From positions 1-7,186 of the forward strand of contig JAEXFV010000163.1 in the NCBI GenBank assembly GCA_023451115.1: a stretch of DNA of 7,186 nucleotides, read 5' to 3'. Position numbers and translations under genes: made by a program. The stretch is from Bacillota bacterium. GTDB taxonomy: Bacteria > Bacillota > Clostridia > Christensenellales > CAG-138. Within the stretch, counting starts at the first letter, position 1, and each line of letters begins with the position of its first letter. The notes beneath the pieces were generated by a model. The model was given only the letters and a program-made list of their open reading frames with translations, was not told where the DNA came from and searched no databases. This document shows, in pieces, positions 1 to 5,381 of the stretch.

Positions 1-258
1 GCAGGGGAAGTTTCCTACGATATGGTGGAAGTGATGGCCTGCCCTGGCGGCTGCATCAGCGGCGCTGGCCAGCCCTTTGCCATGAAGGCGGAGAAGGAAA
101 AACGGGGCGAAGCGCTGTATCGCAACGATAAGCTCAGCCAAATCAAACGCTCGGAGGAAAACCCGGTGATGATGTCCCTCTACAGCGGCGTGCTCAAAGG
201 GCGTGTACATGAGTTATTGCATGTGGACTATAGCAAGGGAGGAAAGGGAGAATGCTAA
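1..258 (+). CDS. hydA: [FeFe] hydrogenase catalytic subunit, C-terminal fragment (5' end outside window)
   Basis: This is the last 85 codons of an [FeFe] hydrogenase, open from base 1 and stopping at TAA 256-258. The enzyme interconverts H+ and H2 at the H-cluster in the cytoplasm. The fragment begins just before the third H-cluster signature, EVMACPGGCISGAGQP. Its two cluster-ligand cysteines are encoded at 40-42 and 52-54, and the methionine two residues before the first cysteine is the one usual in catalytic enzymes. After it comes the small-subunit-like tail (YRNDK..EENP..LYSGVLKGRVHELLHVDY), which is wrapped around the catalytic domain in group A enzymes. The canonical signature and tail indicate a catalytic enzyme, unlike the sensory one downstream. 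Its neighbours suggest the HydABC/NADH-dependent type, with HydB and HydC lying upstream outside the window; that is inference. The second glycine of the usual GGGQP is alanine here. The 3' end overlaps the next start by 7 nt, so the two genes are translationally coupled. Confidence 0.93.
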   Translation, partial: AGEVSYDMVEVMACPGGCISGAGQPFAMKAEKEKRGEALYRNDKLSQIKRSEENPVMMSLYSGVLKGRVHELLHVDYSKGGKGEC

Positions 259-506
259 CCGTCAGCGTATGTATTGGCAGCGCCTGCCACTTGAAGGGTT
301 CCTATAACGTAATCAGCGCTTTCCAACAGATGCTGGAAACCCACGGCCTGACAGATCAGGTAGAGCTTAAGGCGGTGTTTTGCCTGGGGCACTGTACCCA
401 GGCGGTGAGCGTCATGGTAGGGGAGAATGGCCCGGTTTACAGCGTATCCGGCGCCACAGCACAGGAATTTTTTGAAAGCACCATACTGCCCCTGGTGGCT
501 GCGTAG
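252..506 (+). CDS. Thioredoxin-like [2Fe-2S] ferredoxin (first paralogue)
   Basis: This 84-aa protein consists of just one thioredoxin-like [2Fe-2S] domain, of the kind found in the C-terminal half of NuoE/HydC/HndA subunits. Four ligand cysteines are visible as C7-X4-C12 and C44-X3-C48, within VCIGSACHLKG and VFCLGHC. It lacks the N-terminal helical part of a full-length NuoE-type subunit (about 160 aa), so it is a free-standing electron carrier or a small subunit, not a complete HydC. The start ATG at 252 lies inside the last codons of hydA, and GGGAGG at 237-242 is a good ribosome binding site. Coupling to hydA suggests it exchanges electrons with the hydrogenase or belongs to that complex. 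It is about 54% identical (44 of 81 positions, aligned by hand) to the product of the next gene. The fold and cluster are confident; the partner is inferred. Confidence 0.9.
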   Translation: MLTVSVCIGSACHLKGSYNVISAFQQMLETHGLTDQVELKAVFCLGHCTQAVSVMVGENGPVYSVSGATAQEFFESTILPLVAA

Positions 507-541
507 ACGCTGCTGCAGCCAATGCTTTCAGAGGAATTTGC

Positions 542-570
542 TTGTGTGTGTAACACCAAGTCAGTATAAT
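542..570 (+). promoter_or_regulatory. Predicted sigma-A promoter of the second ferredoxin gene
   Basis: A perfect -10 hexamer TATAAT lies at 565-570 and a weak -35 TTGTGT at 542-547, separated by 17 nt. Transcription would start near 577, giving a structured leader of about 140 nt before the ATG at 716. The GT/AC-rich stretch between the boxes (GTGTGTAACAC, 545-555) could bind a regulator. I saw no clear Rex-type operator (TTGTTAA-N4-TTAACAA). The second ferredoxin, and perhaps hydS, can thus be expressed independently of hydA. Confidence 0.6.
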
Positions 571-577
571 GATAGTA

Positions 578-595
578 ACGCACAATAAGGTGCGT
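578..595 (+). other. Hairpin at the predicted 5' end of the transcript
   Basis: A perfect 6-bp stem, ACGCAC (578-583) with GTGCGT (590-595), closes a 6-nt loop. It starts at about the predicted transcription start, where such hairpins often protect mRNA from 5' decay. It could also be the first helix of a structured leader, because two or three further hairpins follow (618-629 GGTG-TTCG-CACC, 629-646, 665-685). Confidence 0.45.
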
Positions 596-637
596 CCTGC
601 CTTTCTATCTTATATTTGGTGTTCGCACCCCGAATGT

Positions 638-689
638 GTTTTCGGGATTACAGCAAGGCTCGATGCCAAAACGTTCCGTTTTGGCCGCC
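638..689 (+). repeat. Intergenic repeat, copy A (upstream of the second ferredoxin gene)
   Basis: This stretch runs GTTTTCGGGATTA, then CAGCAAGGCTCGA, then a perfect hairpin GCCAAAACG (665-673)-TTC-CGTTTTGGC (677-685). A similar string in the same order is present at 5274-5325: by hand about 28 identical positions in 38 columns, with small gaps. Shorter matches occur at 1081-1122 and 4096-4120. The hairpin ends about 20 nt before the ribosome binding site GGAGGG (704-709). It could be a leader RNA element or a decayed dispersed repeat. Confidence 0.5.
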
Positions 690-715
690 TTTTGTGAAAG
701 CTTGGAGGGATTTGT

Positions 716-961
716 ATGATTGCTGTTACCATTTGCGTAGGCAGCGCTTGTCATTTAAAAGGTTCTCAGGGGGTAATTGAAATCTTTACCCAGGAGGTCC
801 AGCGTTTGGGCCTGACGGATCAGGTGGAGTTACAGGCCAGTTTCTGTATGGGCCATTGTCTAGATGGCGTCTGCGTCAGAGTGGGGGATAAAACCCTGCG
901 CCAGGTGAACCAGGCAAACGCCAAGGAAGTGTTTGAAAAAGAAGTGCTTCCGCTGGTTTAG
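716..961 (+). CDS. Thioredoxin-like [2Fe-2S] ferredoxin (second paralogue)
   Basis: This 81-aa protein is a second single-domain thioredoxin-like [2Fe-2S] ferredoxin. Its ligand pattern is the same as the first copy (C7-X4-C12, C44-X3-C48), and GSACHLKGS and GLTDQVEL are identical in both. Near the third and fourth cysteines the sequences differ (SFCMGHCLDGVCVRV against VFCLGHCTQAVSVMV), and this copy has a fifth cysteine, C53. The start at 716 is supported by GGAGGG at 704-709 with a 6-nt spacer. The gene has its own predicted promoter and sits immediately before hydS, 221 nt away, whereas its paralogue is fused by overlap to hydA. A reasonable inference is that the pair arose by duplication and this copy serves, or is co-regulated with, the sensory hydrogenase. 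No direct evidence for that partner is visible. Confidence 0.9.
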   Translation: MIAVTICVGSACHLKGSQGVIEIFTQEVQRLGLTDQVELQASFCMGHCLDGVCVRVGDKTLRQVNQANAKEVFEKEVLPLV

Positions 962-963
962 CA

Positions 964-1020
964 CATGGGAGTAGGGGGAGCGTTGTGGGGCGCTCCCCTT
1001 AACATTCCCCACAACCCATG
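964..1020 (+). promoter_or_regulatory. Two mutually exclusive hairpins (possible attenuator) between ferredoxin 2 and hydS
   Basis: One fold pairs GGGGAGCG (975-982) with CGCTCCCC (991-998): a perfect GC-rich 8-bp stem followed only by a short TT. This resembles a weak intrinsic terminator of the ferredoxin gene. The alternative pairs GTTGTGGGG (982-990) with CCCCACAAC (1007-1015), extended by CATGG (964-968) with CCATG (1016-1020). Bases 982-990 form the loop, and one closing base, of the first hairpin, so the two folds compete. The layout is that of a terminator and antiterminator or a simple RNA switch, but the U-tract is poor. Confidence 0.45.
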
Positions 1021-1069
1021 GGATTTAGGCCCTTTACGGAGGCGCTATGCCGCAGCTTTCCCCACAAAA

Positions 1070-1122
1070 CGGTCTGCTTCCGGGACCGCAGCAAGGTTTT
1101 TGCCAACCCTTCCTTTGGGTTG
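1070..1122 (+). repeat. Intergenic repeat, copy B, in the hydS leader
   Basis: CGGGACCGCAGCAAGG (1081-1096) followed by TTTTTGCCAA matches copy A (CGGGATTACAGCAAGG then CTCGATGCCAA) with the same spacing to within 1 nt. As in A, a hairpin comes next, here with different bases: CAACCC (1104-1109), a 7-nt loop, and GGGTTG (1117-1122). A 5-bp stem, CGGTC (1070-1074) with GACCG (1084-1088), precedes it. Different sequence with a kept hairpin hints at conserved RNA structure, but two copies are not enough to show covariation. The rest of the leader (1123-1165) is GC-rich and can also fold. Confidence 0.4.
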
Positions 1123-1182
1123 TGATGGCAGGCGGCGTGCCAGAGGGCGCGGCTGCCAGGTGTGATAGGAGGAGAAACAACC

Positions 1183-2874
1183 ATGAGTATCATTCAATTG
1201 AGGGAAGCCAACTGCAAAGGGTGCTATAAATGCATCCGCAATTGCGAGCTCAAGTCCATCTCCTTTAAAAAGGACCAGGCCCGCATCATCGACAATGATT
1301 GTATCCTATGCGGCAAATGCACGCTGATTTGCCCGCAGAACGCCAAGGAAATTCAAAGCGACATCCCCCGCATCCGGGAGACCATGGCCGCCAATGTTCC
1401 CCTGTATGCCAGCGTGGCCCCTTCCTTTATGGCCGCTTTTCCCGGCGTATCCTTCGCCCAGCTGTCCGCAGGGCTAAAGGCTTTGGGCTTTGCAGGCGCG
1501 GAGGAGACCGCCATCGGCGCCCAGGCAGTGTCCCATCAGTACGAAACGCTGATGGCCCTGGGGAATATGCCCAATATCATTACCACCTGCTGCCCTTCTA
1601 TTAACATGCTGGTGGAAAAATACTATCCGGAGCTGACGCCTTTCCTGGCGCCTGTGGTAGCGCCCGCTACTGCCCATGCCCGCATGCTGCGTGCCGCCCA
1701 CCCCGAAGCAAAGGTGGTGTTTGTGGGGCCGTGTATCTCCAAAAAGCAGGAGGCGTTGGATGGGAACGACATTTTTGCAGTGCTGATGTTTGAGGAGCTC
1801 ACCCATTGGCTGGAGGCGCAGCAGATTACTTTGGGGGAAAACGACCCTGCCTCCGCCGGAATGAAAGAGACCATTGCCCGGTTGTATCCTACCCCCAGCG
1901 GCATCATCAAAACCATTCCCAGGGAAAAGCGGGGTGGGTATCGCTGTACCGCCATCGACGGGTTGGATCGCTGCATTGAAATGCTCAACAATCTGCGGGA
2001 TCATCCCGAAATCCGCGGCTTCTTCCTGGAGATGAGCTCCTGCGCCAATTCCTGCATTGGCGGCCCTGGCCTGCATTATAAAAACGCGCCTTTCCTGCTG
2101 GTCAAAGAGGATATTACCAGCGCCCTGCAGGAGAAATCCGACGCTCCTTCTACCGAGGGCAGCGCGGTGCCTATGCGGGTTGTGTATAACCATTCCCGGG
2201 TGCGGGAGCATATGCCGGATGAGGAAACCATTAAGGGCATCCTGGCTTCTATCGGCAAAACCGATGAAAGCGCCATGCTCAACTGCGGCGCCTGCGGGTA
2301 TCCCACTTGCCGGGAAAAGGCCATTGCTGTGGCCCAGGGCAAGGCGGAGCTGCACATGTGCCTGCCTTATATGAGGGAAAAAGCAGAATCTCTCTCCAAT
2401 GTCATCATCGAGTCCACGCCCAACGCCCTCATTCTCATCGATGAAGAGGGGAACATCCTGCAATATAATAAGGCCGCTCAGGAAATTTATGGCATTGCGG
2501 AGGAGCGGGGCAAAGGCTTCCCTGTGGCGCTTTATGTGCCTGTGGAAGAGGTGGAGCAGGTGCGGGCTACCGGCGAACCCATGCCGGATGTGCGCCAAAC
2601 CACCCTGGAAGGCAAGCGCATCGTGCTGCAAACCATTATGCCCGCGCCCAACAACGATGTGCTCATCGTAGCCAGGGATGTTACGGACCAGGAAAACGCC
2701 CACAAAGAGATGGAGCAGCTGCGCCGGGAGACCCTGGAAACCACCCAGCAGGTCATTGACAAGCAGATGCGGGTGGCGCAGGAAATTGCCAGCCTTCTGG
2801 GAGAAACCACAGGCGAGAGCAAAGCCGCGCTTACCAAACTGAAAAAATCCATTATGAAAGGGGATACCCTATGA
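1183..2874 (+). CDS. hydS: PAS-containing sensory [FeFe] hydrogenase (HydS, group C type)
   Basis: This 563-aa cytoplasmic protein is a putative H2/redox sensor. Residues 11-50 hold two [4Fe-4S] motifs (C11xxC14xxC17xxxC21 and C40xxC43xxC46xxxC50P). Residues about 75-310 form an [FeFe]-hydrogenase large-subunit domain with H-cluster ligands C137 (TTCCPS), C184 (GPCISKKQE), C287 and C291 (EMSSCANSCIGGPG). The small-subunit tail of catalytic enzymes is absent. C368xxC371x4C376x16C393 is a further [4Fe-4S] domain of the RnfB-like FeS family. A PAS domain follows (about 404-502, ESTPNALILIDEEG to RDVTD), then a helical, probably coiled-coil tail. This order is that of group C sensory hydrogenases. 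ATG 1183 is preferred over in-frame GTG 1162 because AGGAGGAG (1167-1174) is placed 8 nt before it and overlaps the region just after the GTG. The stop overlaps the phosphatase start by 4 nt (ATGA). Residues normally needed for fast catalysis are replaced, which fits a sensor. Confidence 0.9.
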   Translation: MSIIQLREANCKGCYKCIRNCELKSISFKKDQARIIDNDCILCGKCTLICPQNAKEIQSDIPRIRETMAANVPLYASVAPSFMAAFPGVSFAQLSAGLKALGFAGAEETAIGAQAVSHQYETLMALGNMPNIITTCCPSINMLVEKYYPELTPFLAPVVAPATAHARMLRAAHPEAKVVFVGPCISKKQEALDGNDIFAVLMFEELTHWLEAQQITLGENDPASAGMKETIARLYPTPSGIIKTIPREKRGGYRCTAIDGLDRCIEMLNNLRDHPEIRGFFLEMSSCANSCIGGPGLHYKNAPFLLVKEDITSALQEKSDAPSTEGSAVPMRVVYNHSRVREHMPDEETIKGILASIGKTDESAMLNCGACGYPTCREKAIAVAQGKAELHMCLPYMREKAESLSNVIIESTPNALILIDEEGNILQYNKAAQEIYGIAEERGKGFPVALYVPVEEVEQVRATGEPMPDVRQTTLEGKRIVLQTIMPAPNNDVLIVARDVTDQENAHKEMEQLRRETLETTQQVIDKQMRVAQEIASLLGETTGESKAALTKLKKSIMKGDTL

Positions 2875-4046
2875 ACAGCCGGCTGTATTTTGAAACCAGC
2901 TGGGGCAGCCTGTTCAAGCAGGGGGAAGAACTCTGCGGCGATAAGGTGGAAATTATCAAAAGCGGGCAGGACACCATCATGGTGTTGGCCGATGGTTTGG
3001 GCAGCGGGGTCAAAGCCAATATCCTGGCCTCCCTCACCAGCAAAATCGTGGCCACCATGCTGGCAGCCGGTGCAGATATTCAGGACGTAATTGAAACCAT
3101 GGCGTCTACCCTCCCGGTTTGTCATGAGCGCAAGGTTGCCTACTCCACCTTTACCTTCCTGCGGCTCAACCCCAATGGCCAGGCCCATATCGTAGAGTTT
3201 GACAACCCCAATCTGGTGATCCTGAGAAACGGCAATTGCCTGGATTTGCCCCGGGTAGAGCGCACGGTGGGGGAGAAGCAAATCCGCGAAACGGACATCC
3301 TCTTGCGGCCCGAAGATTACTGTGTGTTTTTCAGCGATGGCGTTATCCACGCAGGCGTGGGCAAGCTGTTAAACCTGGGATGGCAGCAGCAAAACGTAGA
3401 GGAGTTTCTGGAGGAAAACATTGGCCGCACGGAAACGGCCAAGGCGCTGCAGGAGTGTCTGCTTTCCGCCTGCAACAGCCTTTATATGGGCGAGCCGGGG
3501 GATGACACCACCGTTGCGGTGTGCCATGTGCGCGTGCCCAAAACCGCATTTGTCATGGTGGGCCCTCCAGTGCAAAAAGGCGAGGATGAAACCCTGGTAC
3601 AGGAGCTGGTCAGCTATGACGGCCCCAAGATCGTTTGCGGCGGCACCACCTCCCAAATCGTATCCCGGGTTTCCGGCAGGCCGCTTACTGCCTGCCTGAC
3701 CTACCTTACGCCGGATGTGCCGCCCATCGGCGCCATCCCGGGGATCGACCTGGTCACAGAGGGGGTCATCACCCTGGGCAAAGCCTATGATCTGCTTCTG
3801 CGTTATGAAAACCGTACCGTGGCCAGGGAGGATGAGCTGCTCAGCAAAAAAGACGGCGCGCACCTGTTGGCGGCTATGCTGGCCCTGTCCTGCACAGGGG
3901 CGCGGTTCGTGGTTGGCCGGGCGTTGAACCCCGCCCACCAAAACCCGGATTTGCCGTTAAACCTGGGCATCAAGCTCAAGCTGGTGGAGGATATTGCCGC
4001 CTGCTTAAAGCGCCTGGGCAAGGAAGTCACGGTAGAATATCATTAA
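2871..4046 (+). CDS. SpoIIE-type PP2C serine/threonine phosphatase with extra C-terminal domain
   Basis: This is a 391-aa protein. The N-terminal 220 residues form a PP2C/SpoIIE phosphatase domain: GD at 23-24, VLADGLGSG with D41, FSDGV with D156, and GEPGDDTTVAV with D211/D212. These are the aspartates that bind the two catalytic metal ions in PP2C enzymes, so it should be active. Enzymes of this family usually dephosphorylate anti-anti-sigma (SpoIIAA-like) proteins. Residues about 225-391 form a second conserved-looking domain (KIVCGGTTSQIVSR at 253-266, PPIGAIPGIDLVTEGVITL later) that I cannot assign. No membrane segments are visible. The start overlaps the hydS stop by 4 nt, with GAAAGGGG at 2856-2863. 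This strict coupling, and the known pairing of PP2C genes with PAS-type hydrogenases in Firmicutes (for example the hfs operon of Thermoanaerobacterium), make it the probable output of HydS. Its substrate is unknown and no anti-sigma partner lies in the window. Confidence 0.88.
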   Translation: MNSRLYFETSWGSLFKQGEELCGDKVEIIKSGQDTIMVLADGLGSGVKANILASLTSKIVATMLAAGADIQDVIETMASTLPVCHERKVAYSTFTFLRLNPNGQAHIVEFDNPNLVILRNGNCLDLPRVERTVGEKQIRETDILLRPEDYCVFFSDGVIHAGVGKLLNLGWQQQNVEEFLEENIGRTETAKALQECLLSACNSLYMGEPGDDTTVAVCHVRVPKTAFVMVGPPVQKGEDETLVQELVSYDGPKIVCGGTTSQIVSRVSGRPLTACLTYLTPDVPPIGAIPGIDLVTEGVITLGKAYDLLLRYENRTVAREDELLSKKDGAHLLAAMLALSCTGARFVVGRALNPAHQNPDLPLNLGIKLKLVEDIAACLKRLGKEVTVEYH

Positions 4047-4095
4047 CCTTTCCTCGGCCCCCTTGGGCGTCGGGTGTTTGGAAAAACGTGTATAT

Positions 4096-4120
4096 GGCAA
4101 GGCCTATGGCTTTGACCATC
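4096..4120 (+). repeat. Intergenic repeat, degenerate copy D
   Basis: GGCAAGG (4096-4102) is followed by CTATGGCTTTGACCATC (4104-4120). The second part matches CTGTGGCTTTGGTCACC at 5309-5325 at 14 of 17 positions, and the first resembles the GCAAGG core of copies A and B. This looks like a shortened copy lacking the left hairpin arm. On either side are two imperfect direct repeats, GGCCCCCTTGGGCGTC (4056-4071) and GGCCCTTTGTGGGCGTC (4124-4140). Confidence 0.3.
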
Positions 4121-4145
4121 TTTGGCCCTTTGTGGGCGTCCTATG

Positions 4146-4175
4146 AGGCAGGCTTGTATCGCCTGCCTTGTTTAT
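4146..4175 (+). terminator. Intrinsic terminator after the phosphatase gene
   Basis: A perfect 8-bp stem pairs AGGCAGGC (4146-4153) with GCCTGCCT (4161-4168) around a 7-nt loop. It can be lengthened by G-U pairs and is followed by TGTTTAT. It lies 100 nt after the phosphatase stop and would end the hydS-phosphatase transcript before the LysR promoter. The tail is only moderately T-rich. Confidence 0.6.
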
Positions 4176-4198
4176 GTTAGGATATATGTTAAGATATA
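4168..4198 (+). promoter_or_regulatory. Possible LysR-gene promoter with 12-bp tandem repeat
   Basis: TATGTTAGGATA (4173-4184) is repeated directly as TATGTTAAGATA (4185-4196), with one mismatch. A weak promoter can be drawn here (TTGTTT 4168-4173, TAAGAT 4190-4195, 16-nt spacer). The repeat lies 37 nt before the start codon of the LysR gene, where such regulators usually bind to control themselves. Two in-phase copies would suit an operator, but this is inferred from position only. Confidence 0.35.
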
Positions 4199-4232
4199 GG
4201 AAAACAGGAAAGGGATACAAGGAGGTGGGCCT

Positions 4233-5171
4233 TTGAACCTGCAGCATTTAAAATATGCCATCGAGGTGGAAAAAACCGGCTCCATTACCCAAGCGGCGGA
4301 CAACCTGTTCATGGGGCAGCCTAACTTGAGCAAAGCCATACGGGAGCTGGAATCCTCCGTGGGAATCACCATTTTCCAACGCACCTCCAAAGGGGTGATT
4401 CCAACCCAGCGCGGGGCGGAGTTTTTAAGTTACGCAAAAGCGGTGCTGCAGCAAATTGATGAAATGGAAGCCCTGTACCGCCCCGGCCGGGAGGATGATA
4501 TTTCCTTCCGGGTGTGCGTGCCACGGGCCAGCTATATTGCCCATGCGTTTACCGGCTTCGTCAACAGTCTGGATGACAAGAAAAACCTGGATCTCAGCTT
4601 TATGGAAACCAATTCCGTAGCGGCTATCAACCAGATTGCCCAGGGGGATTGCAAGCTTGCCATCATCCGCTACCAAAACGCTTATGAAAAATATTTTTTG
4701 CGGTTTTTAGAGGATAAAAACCAAACCTTCCAAACCATATGGGAGTTTGAATACCTGGCGCTCATGCCTTGCGCCCATCCTCTGGCCCAAGTAGAAAAGA
4801 TTCAATACGTGGATTTACAGGATTGTGTGGAAATTCTCCATGGCGATCTGTCCGTGCCCTCTCTGCCGCTTACGGATGTCACCCCTGGCCCACAAAATAT
4901 CCGGGCCAAACGCCGGATCTATGTATATGAAAGGGGCAGCCAGTTTGACCTGTTGTCCAGCGTGCCCAATGCGTATATGTGGGTGTCCCCTTTGCCGGAA
5001 ATCCTGCTCAGCCGTTATGGTCTGGTACAACGCCGTGTCAGTGGCGCAGAGCAAAAATATAAAGACCTGTTGATTTTCCCCAAAGAGCATAAACTCACCG
5101 CCCTGGAGCAATCGTTTGTGGATCAGGTGATCGCTGTGCAGCAAGAGGTTTCCGCAAAAACTTATCATTAG
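4233..5171 (+). CDS. LysR-family transcriptional regulator
   Basis: This 312-aa protein has the usual LysR length. Residues 1-61 form the winged helix-turn-helix: MNLQHLKYAIEVEKTGSITQAADNL, then QPNLSKAIRELESSVGITIFQRT and the turn KGVIPTQRG. A linker helix follows (about 62-90). From about residue 90 there is a two-lobed periplasmic-binding-protein-like effector domain (FRVCVPRASY, LAIIRYQ, ALMPCAHPLAQ). Cysteines are scattered and no ligand can be read from the sequence. The start is TTG at 4233, chosen because AAGGAGGTG (4219-4227) is a near-ideal ribosome binding site 5 nt upstream and the N-terminal LysR motif begins there. The gene has terminators on both sides and so is a single transcription unit. 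It may control the neighbouring hydrogenase genes or a distant pathway; unlike most LysR genes it is not divergent from a neighbour, so the target cannot be inferred. Confidence 0.92.
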   Translation: MNLQHLKYAIEVEKTGSITQAADNLFMGQPNLSKAIRELESSVGITIFQRTSKGVIPTQRGAEFLSYAKAVLQQIDEMEALYRPGREDDISFRVCVPRASYIAHAFTGFVNSLDDKKNLDLSFMETNSVAAINQIAQGDCKLAIIRYQNAYEKYFLRFLEDKNQTFQTIWEFEYLALMPCAHPLAQVEKIQYVDLQDCVEILHGDLSVPSLPLTDVTPGPQNIRAKRRIYVYERGSQFDLLSSVPNAYMWVSPLPEILLSRYGLVQRRVSGAEQKYKDLLIFPKEHKLTALEQSFVDQVIAVQQEVSAKTYH

Positions 5172-5213
5172 GCCCCAAAGGGCATATCTCCTTGTTTTTT
5201 TGCATAAGAATAC

Positions 5214-5250
5214 AAAAACCAAAGCATACATGCCAATGCTTTGGTTTTTT
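5214..5250. terminator. Strong bidirectional intrinsic terminator after the LysR gene
   Basis: A perfect 14-bp stem pairs AAAAACCAAAGCAT (5214-5227) with ATGCTTTGGTTTTT (5236-5249) around an 8-nt loop. It has a T-run on the + strand and an A-run before it, so it can work in both directions. It lies 42 nt after the LysR stop. Confidence 0.85.
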
Positions 5251-5273
5251 ATTTCCCGTATCCAAAATCATTG

Positions 5274-5325
5274 GTTTTAGGGGCTTTCACAAAGGCTTGT
5301 GCCAAAATCTGTGGCTTTGGTCACC
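5274..5325 (+). repeat. Intergenic repeat, copy E (upstream of the Myb/SANT-like gene)
   Basis: GTTTTAGGGGCTTTCA, CAAAGGCTTG and TGCCAAAA follow in the same order and spacing as in copy A at 638-672. The region then forms an imperfect hairpin, GTGCCAAA (5299-5306) with TTTGGTCAC (5316-5324), having one bulged T. It lies about 105 nt before the start of the next gene, further upstream than in copies A and B. That argues somewhat against a translation-control element. Confidence 0.5.
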
Positions 5326-5352
5326 TGAATTTATGCCGAAACAGGTATAGAA

Positions 5353-5365
5353 CCCTAAATTAGGG
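5353..5365. promoter_or_regulatory. Perfect palindrome CCCTAA-A-TTAGGG, possible operator
   Basis: CCCTAA (5353-5358) and TTAGGG (5360-5365) are exact inverted repeats around one base, 65 nt before the start of the Myb/SANT-like gene. It is too short and compact for a terminator and has no T-tract, so a dimeric DNA-binding protein site is the simplest reading. Confidence 0.35.
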
Positions 5366-5381
5366 AAACAATGGAAGCATC

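Noticed and set aside
690..702. Possible Rex operator half-site TTTGTGAAAGC
   Set aside because: Only one half-site is present, with no inverted partner, and the string is short enough to recur by chance (its reverse complement occurs near 5283).
1071..1096. T-box-like string (CGGGACCGCAG) in the hydS leader
   Set aside because: The T-box core is GUGGNACCGCG with a characteristic stem I and terminator. Those are absent, the downstream genes are not amino-acid related, and copy A has ATTA in place of ACCG.
965..1193. Short open frames on both strands between ferredoxin 2 and hydS
   Set aside because: They are Arg/Pro/Gly-rich translations of hairpin-forming leader sequence, with no ribosome binding site or protein-like pattern.
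1474..2703. A 409-codon open frame on the - strand opposite hydS
   Set aside because: It is the shadow of a GC-rich gene with strong codon bias. The + strand product has clear Fe-S, H-cluster and PAS motifs, while the antisense product has none and lacks a convincing ribosome binding site.
1183..2874. hydS as a second catalytic hydrogenase
   Set aside because: The small-subunit tail, proton-path residues and flanking methionines are missing, and the FeS-PAS extension is typical of sensory members.
2532..3350. A 272-codon open frame on the - strand across hydS and the phosphatase gene
   Set aside because: It overlaps two well-supported + strand genes, shows no recognisable domain and spans their junction.
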